Part shown: one piece after another, positions 19,417 to 25,767 of the stretch
Numbering within the stretch: the stretch's first letter is position 1
Layout of the letters: the number at the start of each line of letters is the position of its first letter
Assembly: GCA_016303225.1 (NCBI GenBank)
Contig: JAEDMC010000011.1
Location: 1-26,334 of the forward strand
DNA length: 26,334 bases
From: Kiritimatiellia bacterium
Lineage (GTDB): Bacteria; Verrucomicrobiota; Kiritimatiellia; RFP12; UBA1067
Direction: 5' to 3'
Program-made: the position numbers and the translations under genes
The notes under the pieces: model-generated
Database searches by the model: none
What the model was told of the DNA's origin: nothing
What the model saw: the letters and a program-made list of their open reading frames with translations, nothing else

Positions 19417-20738
19417 TGGCCCTTCCGAGATTAACGTCTTTTCTGCAAAAGTTCTTTCTCGCCGGGAAAGGACTTTCTTTTACCACCGGCAAGTACTTCG
19501 GGCAGGCCGTGTTGGTCGGCGTCTTCTCAGGTTTTGTCGTCGTCGGCTTTCGCTACCTGATCGACCTTGGCGGATCTGTCATCGGGTCGGTTCCGGTGCG
19601 TCCGCTTCAGCTGGTGCTGCCTGCCGTCGGCGCGCTCCTTGGCTATCTGCTCATCCAGCGGTTTGATTCGCTGGAGCATGCGCGCGGGACGGACAGCGCG
19701 ATTTTGGCCTATCACCGTCGTCACGGCTACGTGCCGCCGGCCGTGTTGCCGATCAAGTCCGTCGCCTCGGTGTTGACCGTCGCCTCCGGTGGCAGTGCGG
19801 GATACGAGGGACCGGTCACGCTCCTGGGCGCGTCATGCGGATCAATCGTCGCCTCGTGGTTCGGGCTTTCCCGCCGGGCGCGGCGAATCCTGATGACAGC
19901 CGGTATTTCGGCGGGTATCGCGGCGCTCTTTCAGGCTCCGCTTGCGGGGGCGATCTTTGGCTTTGAGGTCCTTTATTCCTCGAGTGACGTCGAGTATGAC
20001 TGCATTCTGCCGTGTTTCGTCGCCTCAACGGTCGCCTATACGATCTTCGCCTGTTTCTTCGGGTGGGGGGCGCTCTTCCCGATGCCGACGGACATTGCCT
20101 ATTCGAACGGACTCCGCCTGTTGCCGTATTTCGTCCTGGCGCTGATCGTCACGTTTGGTGTCCGCTTCTACATCAGCGGCTTCAATTCGGTCGAGCGGTC
20201 CTTCGGCAGCATGAACTGTCCGGGCTGGATCAAAGTCGTTCTGGGGGGAATCGTCACCGGCATTATCGGCTTCTTCGTTCCGGAGGTCCTCGGTACGAGT
20301 TATCCTGTCATTCGCCAGACGTTGACGGAACATCTGACTGGACAATCCGCGTGTCTTGCGCTGCTGGCGATCTTTTTTGCAAAGGCCGTTGCGACGTCCT
20401 TCACCGTCGGTTCGGGTGGTTCGGGCGGCGTGTTCGCGCCAGCCATCGTGTGCGGCGGCGCGCTCGGCGGAGCGGTCGGCGTCTTCTTCGAGAGAGTCCT
20501 GCCGACGTCGTGGGGCGTTCATCCCGCGGCGTTTGCGCTTGTCGGCATGGCGGGGTTCCTCGCCTCGGCGATCCGCACGCCGCTGACGGCAATCGTGATG
20601 GTCGCTGAAATCTCCGGCAACCACCAGCTGATCGTTCCCGCGATGTGGGTCTGCGGCATTGCGTTCTGGCTCAACAACGGCTGGTCGCTCTACCGCAGCC
20701 AGCCGCACAACCGAGAGGCCTCACCCGTTCACGAATAA
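19416..20738 (+). CDS. ClC-family chloride channel/antiporter
   Basis: A 440-residue polytopic ClC protein. The selectivity-filter motif reads G-S-A-G-Y-E-G-P (G-x-x-G-R-E-G-P in E. coli), keeping the gating glutamate (Glu131) but with Tyr for Arg. The second filter loop is G-S-G-G-S-G-G-V-F-A-P (332-342). The first motif is not the classical G-S-G-I-P but R-G-T-D-S, as in many distant bacterial members. No CBS domains are present. The gating glutamate favours a Cl-/H+ exchanger, though fluoride or other anions cannot be excluded. I use ATG 19416 at the TGATG overlap; the open frame extends upstream but has no better start and only antisense-like sequence. Confidence 0.9.
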   Translation: MALPRLTSFLQKFFLAGKGLSFTTGKYFGQAVLVGVFSGFVVVGFRYLIDLGGSVIGSVPVRPLQLVLPAVGALLGYLLIQRFDSLEHARGTDSAILAYHRRHGYVPPAVLPIKSVASVLTVASGGSAGYEGPVTLLGASCGSIVASWFGLSRRARRILMTAGISAGIAALFQAPLAGAIFGFEVLYSSSDVEYDCILPCFVASTVAYTIFACFFGWGALFPMPTDIAYSNGLRLLPYFVLALIVTFGVRFYISGFNSVERSFGSMNCPGWIKVVLGGIVTGIIGFFVPEVLGTSYPVIRQTLTEHLTGQSACLALLAIFFAKAVATSFTVGSGGSGGVFAPAIVCGGALGGAVGVFFERVLPTSWGVHPAAFALVGMAGFLASAIRTPLTAIVMVAEISGNHQLIVPAMWVCGIAFWLNNGWSLYRSQPHNREASPVHE

Positions 20739-20741
20739 ATA

Positions 20742-20750
20742 TGATATAAT
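20742..20750 (+). promoter_or_regulatory. fabD extended -10 promoter (TGATATAAT)
   Basis: TATAAT 20745-20750 with TG at 20742-20743. The ATG at 20757 is 6 bp after the -10, so transcription is expected to start at the start codon (leaderless mRNA). No Shine-Dalgarno sequence exists in this 6-bp gap. Confidence 0.75.
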
Positions 20751-20756
20751 CACGCC

Positions 20757-21677
20757 ATGAGTTACTGTTGCATATTCGCCGGTCAAGGCGCCCAGATTCC
20801 CGGCATGGGCAAGGATTTCGCTGAGGCCGATGCCGAGGCGATGGCTCTTTTCGACAAGGCGAACGCCGTCCTCGGCTTCGACCTGAAGAAAATCTGCTTT
20901 GAGGGTCCTGCGGAGGAGCTAACGAAGTCCAATGTCTGCCAGCCTGCGATCTTCGTGACGAGCTACGCCGCTTATCTCGCGTTGCAGAAGAGAAAGAAAG
21001 TCGACTTCGCCTGCGCGGCGGGACTCTCGCTCGGCGAGTGGGGCGCCCTGTGCGCGGCTGGCGTTCTCGACTTCGACTCGACGCTGAAGGTCCTGGAGGC
21101 GCGCGGGCGCTTCATGCAGGAGGCCTGCGAGGCGACGCCGTCGGGGATGATTGCCATTGTCGGGGCGACGCCGGACCAGCTGAAGGCCCTCTGCGAGAAG
21201 ACGGGCTGCACGGTCGCCAACGTCAATTCGGCCGCACAGCAGGTGCTGTCCGGCTCGAAGGACGCGATTGCCGCGGCGGCGACGGCGGCAAAGGAGCTCG
21301 GCATCAGGCGGGCGATTCCGCTCGCGACGGCGGGCGGGTTCCACTCGCCGTTCATGGCGCCGGCCCGTGAGAAGCTTGCGCCGATTCTCGATACGGTGGC
21401 GTTTTCCGCGCCGAAGTTCCCGGTTCTGTCCAACGTGACGGGCCAGCCGCATTCGTCCGATCCGGGCGCCATCAAGGCGATGATGCTCGAGCAGGTGACG
21501 GGTACGACCAACTGGGCGGCGGACGTGGAAACCGCGAAGGCGCTCGGTTGCACGACGTTTGTCGAGTTCGGTCCCGGCAAGGTCCTTTCGGGGCTCGTCA
21601 AGAAGATTGACGCGGCGCTTACGACGGCGAATGTCGGCGACCTGGCGTCGCTGGAAGCGACGGTTGCAGCGGTTTGA
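20757..21677 (+). CDS. fabD: Malonyl-CoA:ACP transacylase
   Basis: FabD loads malonyl groups from CoA onto ACP to feed fatty acid elongation. At 306 residues the length is standard. It has the N-terminal F-A-G-Q-G-A-Q, a G-L-S-L-G-E-W nucleophile elbow with Ser91 (most FabD have G-H-S-L-G-E, so His is replaced by Leu), Arg118 in the A-R-G-R-F-M-Q-E-A segment, and catalytic His196 in G-G-F-H-S-P-F-M. The C-terminal F-V-E-F-G-P-G-K-V-L-S-G-L is typical. The gene heads a fabD-fabG-acpP cluster with an apparently leaderless promoter. Confidence 0.95.
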   Translation: MSYCCIFAGQGAQIPGMGKDFAEADAEAMALFDKANAVLGFDLKKICFEGPAEELTKSNVCQPAIFVTSYAAYLALQKRKKVDFACAAGLSLGEWGALCAAGVLDFDSTLKVLEARGRFMQEACEATPSGMIAIVGATPDQLKALCEKTGCTVANVNSAAQQVLSGSKDAIAAAATAAKELGIRRAIPLATAGGFHSPFMAPAREKLAPILDTVAFSAPKFPVLSNVTGQPHSSDPGAIKAMMLEQVTGTTNWAADVETAKALGCTTFVEFGPGKVLSGLVKKIDAALTTANVGDLASLEATVAAV

Positions 21678-21704
21678 GGACGTTAACGGAAGATGGGAGA
21701 CGCT

Positions 21705-22436
21705 ATGGGAAAGTTGGACGGCAAGGTGGCGATCGTAACTGGTGCGTCGCGCGGGATTGGCGCGGCGATCGTGAAGAAGCTGCATGAGGAAGGCGCGGCT
21801 GTCGTCGCCTGCGCGCGCTCGATTGAGTCGTGCGAAGGAGCGGCGTTCTGCCAGAAGGTCGACGTCTCGAATTCCGAACAGGTCGATGCCTGTGTCAAGG
21901 CAACGATCGAGAAGTTCGGCAAGGTCGACATCCTCGTCAACAATGCGGGCATTACCAAGGACGGGCTGCTCATGCGGATGTCGGATGAAGACTGGGACCA
22001 GGTTCTGGACATCAACTTGAGGGGCACATTCCTCTTTACGCGCGCGGTGGCGCGTCCGATGATGAAGAACAAGGCGGCGGACGGCTCGCAACTCGGCGGC
22101 GCCATCGTCAACATCACCTCGGTCGTGGGCATCACCGGCAATGCTGGGCAGGCGAACTACACGGCTTCGAAGGGCGGCGTCATCGCGCTCACGAAGACGA
22201 CGGCTAAGGAGCTCGGTTCGCGCAACGTCCGCTGCAACGCAGTCGCGCCAGGCTTCATCGAGTCGAAGATGACGGAAGGGCTCTCGGACGAGATCAAGAA
22301 GTCCTACATGGATTCGATCCCGCTCAAGCGCTTCGGCAAAGTCGACGATATCGCCAAGGCTGTCGTATGGCTCGTCAGTGACGATGCCTCCTACGTGACG
22401 GGCCAGATTTTGAGCGTTAACGGCGGAATGATCTGA
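21705..22436 (+). CDS. fabG: 3-oxoacyl-ACP reductase
   Basis: FabG is an NADPH-dependent reductase (short-chain dehydrogenase) of fatty acid synthesis. The nucleotide motif is T-G-A-S-R-G-I-G, then N-N-A-G-I-T, the active-site Ser in N-I-T-S-V-V-G, and Y-T-A-S-K (Tyr and Lys). It closes with Y-V-T-G-Q-I-L-S-V-N-G-G-M. From ATG 21705 it has 243 residues, and GGGAGA lies five bases upstream. ATG 21693 would add four residues (M-G-D-A) and is less well spaced. It lies 27 bp after fabD, in the usual fab cluster order; fabF and fabH are absent from the window. Confidence 0.95.
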   Translation: MGKLDGKVAIVTGASRGIGAAIVKKLHEEGAAVVACARSIESCEGAAFCQKVDVSNSEQVDACVKATIEKFGKVDILVNNAGITKDGLLMRMSDEDWDQVLDINLRGTFLFTRAVARPMMKNKAADGSQLGGAIVNITSVVGITGNAGQANYTASKGGVIALTKTTAKELGSRNVRCNAVAPGFIESKMTEGLSDEIKKSYMDSIPLKRFGKVDDIAKAVVWLVSDDASYVTGQILSVNGGMI

Positions 22437-22441
22437 CCCCC

Positions 22442-22470
22442 TTGCGCGGCGCACGGCATTTTGATACAAT
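22442..22470 (+). promoter_or_regulatory. acpP promoter
   Basis: Extended -10 TGA-TACAAT (22465-22470), with a weak TTGCGC 17 bp upstream. The leader of about 26 nt has a good Shine-Dalgarno AAGGAG (22487-22492). Confidence 0.65.
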
Positions 22471-22502
22471 TCTTATATCCAAAAACAAGGAGTATAGTTA
22501 TC

Positions 22503-22769
22503 ATGGCAGGAAAGCTTGAAGATCGCGTCAAAGACATTATTGTTGAGCAGCTTGGCGTTAACGCCGAGCAGGTCACGTCCGAGGCTTCGTTCATCGATGA
22601 TCTCGGGGCTGACTCGCTTGACAGTGTCGAACTGATTATGGCGTTCGAAGAGGAATTCGGTGCGGCCATCCCTGAAGAGGATGCTGAGAAGCTCACCACC
22701 GTCGGCAAGGTCGTCGACTATCTGAAGTCGAAGGGCTACGGCGATGACGGGTCCGCTCCGGCGAAGTAA
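22503..22769 (+). CDS. acpP: Acyl carrier protein
   Basis: An 88-residue acidic helical protein that carries growing acyl chains on a phosphopantetheine arm. The modification motif is D-L-G-A-D-S-L-D-S-V-E-L with Ser38. The helix-3 region reads F-E-E-E-F-G-A-A-I-P-E-E-D-A-E-K. The start is ATG 22503 (M-A-G-K-L-E-D-R-V), with AAGGAG ten bases upstream; a longer frame from 22461 would run through the promoter. It has a separate promoter from fabD-fabG, as expected for an abundant protein. Confidence 0.97.
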   Translation: MAGKLEDRVKDIIVEQLGVNAEQVTSEASFIDDLGADSLDSVELIMAFEEEFGAAIPEEDAEKLTTVGKVVDYLKSKGYGDDGSAPAK

Positions 22770-22774
22770 GTAAA

Positions 22775-22987
22775 ATGACTTTGGCGTTTATCCAGAATAT
22801 TGGCCCTTGGCAGCTGCTGATCTGCGTGGTCGTTGCGTTCGTCCTTTTCGGCGGCGCAAAGAAGATTCCGGATTTGGCGAAGGCGCTCGGCAAGGCCAAG
22901 AGCGAGTTCAAGAAGGGCATCGCTGAAGGCGAGAAGGAGGAGGCGGAAGCCGCCAAACCTCCGGAACCCGCCAAGGAGCTCGCCTGA
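22775..22987 (+). CDS. tatA: Sec-independent protein translocase subunit TatA/E
   Basis: TatA oligomerises to form the pore-like element of twin-arginine export. The 70-residue protein has a short N-terminus, a membrane helix (about 12-26, with W-Q-L-L-I-C-V-V-V-A-F-V-L), the F-G-G-A-K-K-I-P-D-L-A hinge and the amphipathic helix A-L-G-K-A-K-S-E-F-K-K-G, followed by an acidic tail. Length suits TatA or TatE. tatB and tatC are not in the window. Its stop overlaps the presumed uvrC start as CTGA. Confidence 0.93.
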   Translation: MTLAFIQNIGPWQLLICVVVAFVLFGGAKKIPDLAKALGKAKSEFKKGIAEGEKEEAEAAKPPEPAKELA

Positions 22988-24456
22988 ATGAGCTGATCAG
23001 AGAGCGGCTCAAAACCGTTCCTAACCGCCCCGGCTGTTATCTCATGCGAGATCGCCGGGGCGTCATCATCTACGTCGGCAAGGCGAAGAACCTGAAGCGA
23101 CGCGTCTCGTCGTATTTTCGCCCCGGTGCCAAGCACGCGCCGAAGGTTCGATCGATGGTCGATACGGTCTATGACTTCGAGTTCATGACCGTCAAGAACG
23201 AGGCGGAGTCGCTTCTTACCGAGGCTTCGCTCATCAAGAAGTACAAGCCGCGCTTCAACATTCTGATGCGGGACGACAAGCGCTATCTGGCGCTGCGGGC
23301 CGACCCGTCCGCCGACTGGCCCCGGTTCACCTGTTGCCGGATCGTTCGGGACGACGGAGCGCGCTATTTCGGGCCGTTCCCGTCCGCTCCCGTCGTCCGT
23401 GCCGCGAAGGATTTCGTCGAGAAGCGCTATGGCATCCGCGAATGCGAGGCGATCTGTCCGGATGAGGAGTGCCACCGACATTGCCTTGCGGATGTGATCC
23501 GCACCTGCTCGGCGCCGTGCCTCGGCAGGATTTCGTCCGCCGACTACCGTTCGCGCTTCGACGAGGCCTGCGCCTTTCTCGAGGGGAAGCGTCCGCAGGT
23601 GCTCGCGGAAGTCGAGGCGAAGATGCATCAGGTTGCGCAGGAGGGCGATTTCGAGCAGGCGGCGCGCCTCAGGGACACGGTCTTCGCGCTCCGGGAGATG
23701 ACAAAGGCTCACTTCATCCGCAAGTCTCCCCGTCAGCGCGAGGAGGACGCCGCGCGCGGGCTTGCGGAGCTCGCGAAGGCAATCGGACTGGTCGAACCGC
23801 CGCGGATCATCGAATGCGTCGACATTTCCAATCTTTTCGGGACCGACTCCGTCGCCTCGATGGTTGTGGCGAAGGACGGACTCCCAGACGGACGCTACTA
23901 TCGCCATTTCCGCATCAAGACGATTGTCGGCGCGGACGATCCCCGATCGATGGCGGAAGTGGTCCGTCGTCGCTACGGACCCGAATCGACGCTCTTGGAG
24001 ACCTCTCCGCGCGCCGATCTCTTCGTCTGCGACGGCGGCATCACCCAGCTCCGTGCCGCCCGGGCGGCCTTTGCCGAAATCGGCGTCGCGGACATCCCGA
24101 CCATCGGCCTTGCCGAACGCCAGGAGGAGGTGGTCTTGGATGACGGACGCGATAATCTTCTCCTTCCGCGCGATTCGGAGGCGCTGTTCGTACTGACGCG
24201 TTTGCGGGACGAGGCGCACCGTTTCGCCATCACCTATCACCGCAATCAGCGGGAGAAGCATATCCGCGAATCCGTGCTGGATGAGGTGCCGGGCATCGGC
24301 GAGGCGAAGAAGCTGAAGCTCTTGCGCGCATTCAAGTCCATCTACGGCATTGCCCGTGCGCCGATTGCGGACATTGCCGCTGCCGCCGGCGTGAGCGAGT
24401 CCGTCGCGGCGGAGGTCCGCCGCGTTGCGGAGAGCTCCGCTGGCGAGCGAATTTGA
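22984..24456 (+). CDS. uvrC: Excinuclease ABC subunit C, with a probable CTG start
   Basis: UvrC makes the dual incisions of nucleotide excision repair with UvrA/UvrB. The GIY-YIG domain opens with P-N-R-P-G-C-Y-L-M and Y-V-G-K-A-K-N-L-K-R-R-V. Then come a Cys cluster (C-x3-C-x4-C-x3-C ... C-x3-C, the region of the Fe-S cluster), a UvrB-binding UVR helix near E-G-D-F-E-Q-A-A-R-L-R-D, the RNase H-like nuclease (E-C-V-D-I-S-N-L-F-G-T) and a C-terminal helix-hairpin-helix (V-P-G-I-G-E-A-K-K). The first ATG (23044) would delete the G-C-Y strand of the nuclease, so I start at CTG 22984 (N-E-L-I-R-E-R-L-K), overlapping tatA TGA; no ATG, GTG or TTG lies in frame nearby. At 490 residues it is shorter than the usual 600 or so. 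Confidence 0.9.
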   Translation: MNELIRERLKTVPNRPGCYLMRDRRGVIIYVGKAKNLKRRVSSYFRPGAKHAPKVRSMVDTVYDFEFMTVKNEAESLLTEASLIKKYKPRFNILMRDDKRYLALRADPSADWPRFTCCRIVRDDGARYFGPFPSAPVVRAAKDFVEKRYGIRECEAICPDEECHRHCLADVIRTCSAPCLGRISSADYRSRFDEACAFLEGKRPQVLAEVEAKMHQVAQEGDFEQAARLRDTVFALREMTKAHFIRKSPRQREEDAARGLAELAKAIGLVEPPRIIECVDISNLFGTDSVASMVVAKDGLPDGRYYRHFRIKTIVGADDPRSMAEVVRRRYGPESTLLETSPRADLFVCDGGITQLRAARAAFAEIGVADIPTIGLAERQEEVVLDDGRDNLLLPRDSEALFVLTRLRDEAHRFAITYHRNQREKHIRESVLDEVPGIGEAKKLKLLRAFKSIYGIARAPIADIAAAAGVSESVAAEVRRVAESSAGERI

Positions 24457-24462
24457 TATAAT
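24454..24462 (+). promoter_or_regulatory. lysA extended -10 promoter (TGATATAAT), overlapping the uvrC stop
   Basis: TATAAT 24457-24462. The uvrC TGA stop (24454-24456) is the TGA of the motif. The palindromic GATATAATATC core is present. The leader is about 20 nt, with a modest Shine-Dalgarno AAGG at 24482-24485. Confidence 0.75.
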
Positions 24463-24489
24463 ATCCTTTCAAATCCAATATAAGGCAGA

Positions 24490-25767
24490 ATGATGAGAAA
24501 GCTACCCTTTGACAAGGCCAAACTCGAGGAGATTGCGGCGAAGTGGCCGACGCCGTTCCACATCTATGATGCGAAGGCGATTCGTGACAACGCGAAGCGC
24601 CTCAAGAAGGCGTTTGCGTGGAACAAGGGGTTCCGCGAGTACTTCGCCGTGAAGGCTGCGCCGAATCCGTATCTGATGAAGCTCCTGAAGGAGTTTGACA
24701 TCGGCAGTGACTGCTCGTCTATGGCGGAGCTGGTCCTTGCGGAGAAGGTCGGCAACGTCGGCGAACACATCATGTTCACGTCGAATGACACGCCTGACGA
24801 GGAATTCCGGAAGGCCTGGGAGCTCGGCGCGATCATCAACCTCGACGACATCACGCACTGGACCCGCCTCTACGAGGCGATTTCAGATTTCAAATCTCAA
24901 ATTGCAGAGGAGTCGAACGACCGAATCTTCTGCTGTCGGTACAATCCGGGGCCGCTGAAGGGCGGCAACGCCATCATCGGCAAGCCGGAGGAGGCGAAGT
25001 ACGGCTTTACGCGCGAGCAGCTGTTCGAGTGCTATCGCCAGATGCGCGATGCGGGGGTGAAACGCTTCGGACTTCACACGATGGTCGCGTCGAACGAGCT
25101 GGATCCCGAGTACATCATCGACACAGCGAAGATGCTCTTCGACCTGGTGGCGGATATCCATCAGCAGCTCGGCATTGACTTCGAATTCGTCAACATCGGC
25201 GGCGGCATCGGCATCCCCTACAAGCCGGACCAGAAGCCGATGGATCTCGAATACGTCGGCAAGGGCATCGAGGCGGCGTACAAGGCGTGTGTCGCCGAGC
25301 GCGGCATTAAGCCCTTGAAGCTCTACATGGAATGCGGACGCTGCATTACAGGTCCTTACGGGTACCTCGTCGCGCGCGTGCGCCACATCAAGAACACGTA
25401 CCGCATGTACGCGGGTCTCGACGCCTGCATGTCGAACCTGATGCGTCCCGCGCTCTACGGTGCCTATCACGAGATTGTGGTGCCGGGTAAGGAGAACTGT
25501 GGCGACACGACGACGTATGACGTGACGGGATCGCTCTGCGAGAACAATGACAAGTTCGCAATCCAGCGCGTGCTGCCGCTCCTCGAGCGCGGCGATCTCG
25601 TTGTCATCTGCGACGCCGGCGCGCATGGCCACGCGATGGGCTTCCAGTACAACGGCAAGCTCCGCAGCGCCGAGCTCCTGCTCGAGTCCGACGGCTCGGT
25701 GAAGGAAATCCGTCGCGCGGAGACGCTCGACGACTACTTCGCGACGCTGGACTTCAATGGACTGTGA
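24490..25767 (+). CDS. lysA: Diaminopimelate decarboxylase
   Basis: LysA is a PLP enzyme that decarboxylates meso-diaminopimelate to lysine. The fold-III PLP lysine is Lys55 in Y-F-A-V-K-A-A-P-N-P. The G-G-G-I-G-I-P segment binds phosphate, and C-E-N-N-D near residue 350 corresponds to the substrate-binding C-E-S-x-D motif of DAP decarboxylases. M-R-P-A-L-Y-G-A-Y-H is characteristic and argues against NspC or arginine decarboxylase. Length is 425 residues, typical. ATGs at 24490 and 24493 are both possible. A TTCAGAT/CTCAAAT array (24882-24902) is inserted in frame as I-S-D-F-K-S-Q-I in the N-terminal barrel domain. It overlaps the U32 gene by 11 bp. Confidence 0.92.
   Translation: MMRKLPFDKAKLEEIAAKWPTPFHIYDAKAIRDNAKRLKKAFAWNKGFREYFAVKAAPNPYLMKLLKEFDIGSDCSSMAELVLAEKVGNVGEHIMFTSNDTPDEEFRKAWELGAIINLDDITHWTRLYEAISDFKSQIAEESNDRIFCCRYNPGPLKGGNAIIGKPEEAKYGFTREQLFECYRQMRDAGVKRFGLHTMVASNELDPEYIIDTAKMLFDLVADIHQQLGIDFEFVNIGGGIGIPYKPDQKPMDLEYVGKGIEAAYKACVAERGIKPLKLYMECGRCITGPYGYLVARVRHIKNTYRMYAGLDACMSNLMRPALYGAYHEIVVPGKENCGDTTTYDVTGSLCENNDKFAIQRVLPLLERGDLVVICDAGAHGHAMGFQYNGKLRSAELLLESDGSVKEIRRAETLDDYFATLDFNGL
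24882..24902 (+). repeat. In-frame 7-bp array (TTCAGAT / CTCAAAT) in lysA
   Basis: Three units: TTCAGAT, TTCAAAT, CTCAAAT. It encodes I-S-D-F-K-S-Q-I between the helix W-T-R-L-Y-E-A and strand I-F-C-C-R-Y, in the same frame as the copies in rhaT and the methyltransferase gene. Confidence 0.93.

Noticed and set aside
22438..22464. Rho-independent terminator after fabG
   Set aside because: TGCGC-GG-CGCA is a very short stem and the T run is only four bases and part of the acpP promoter.
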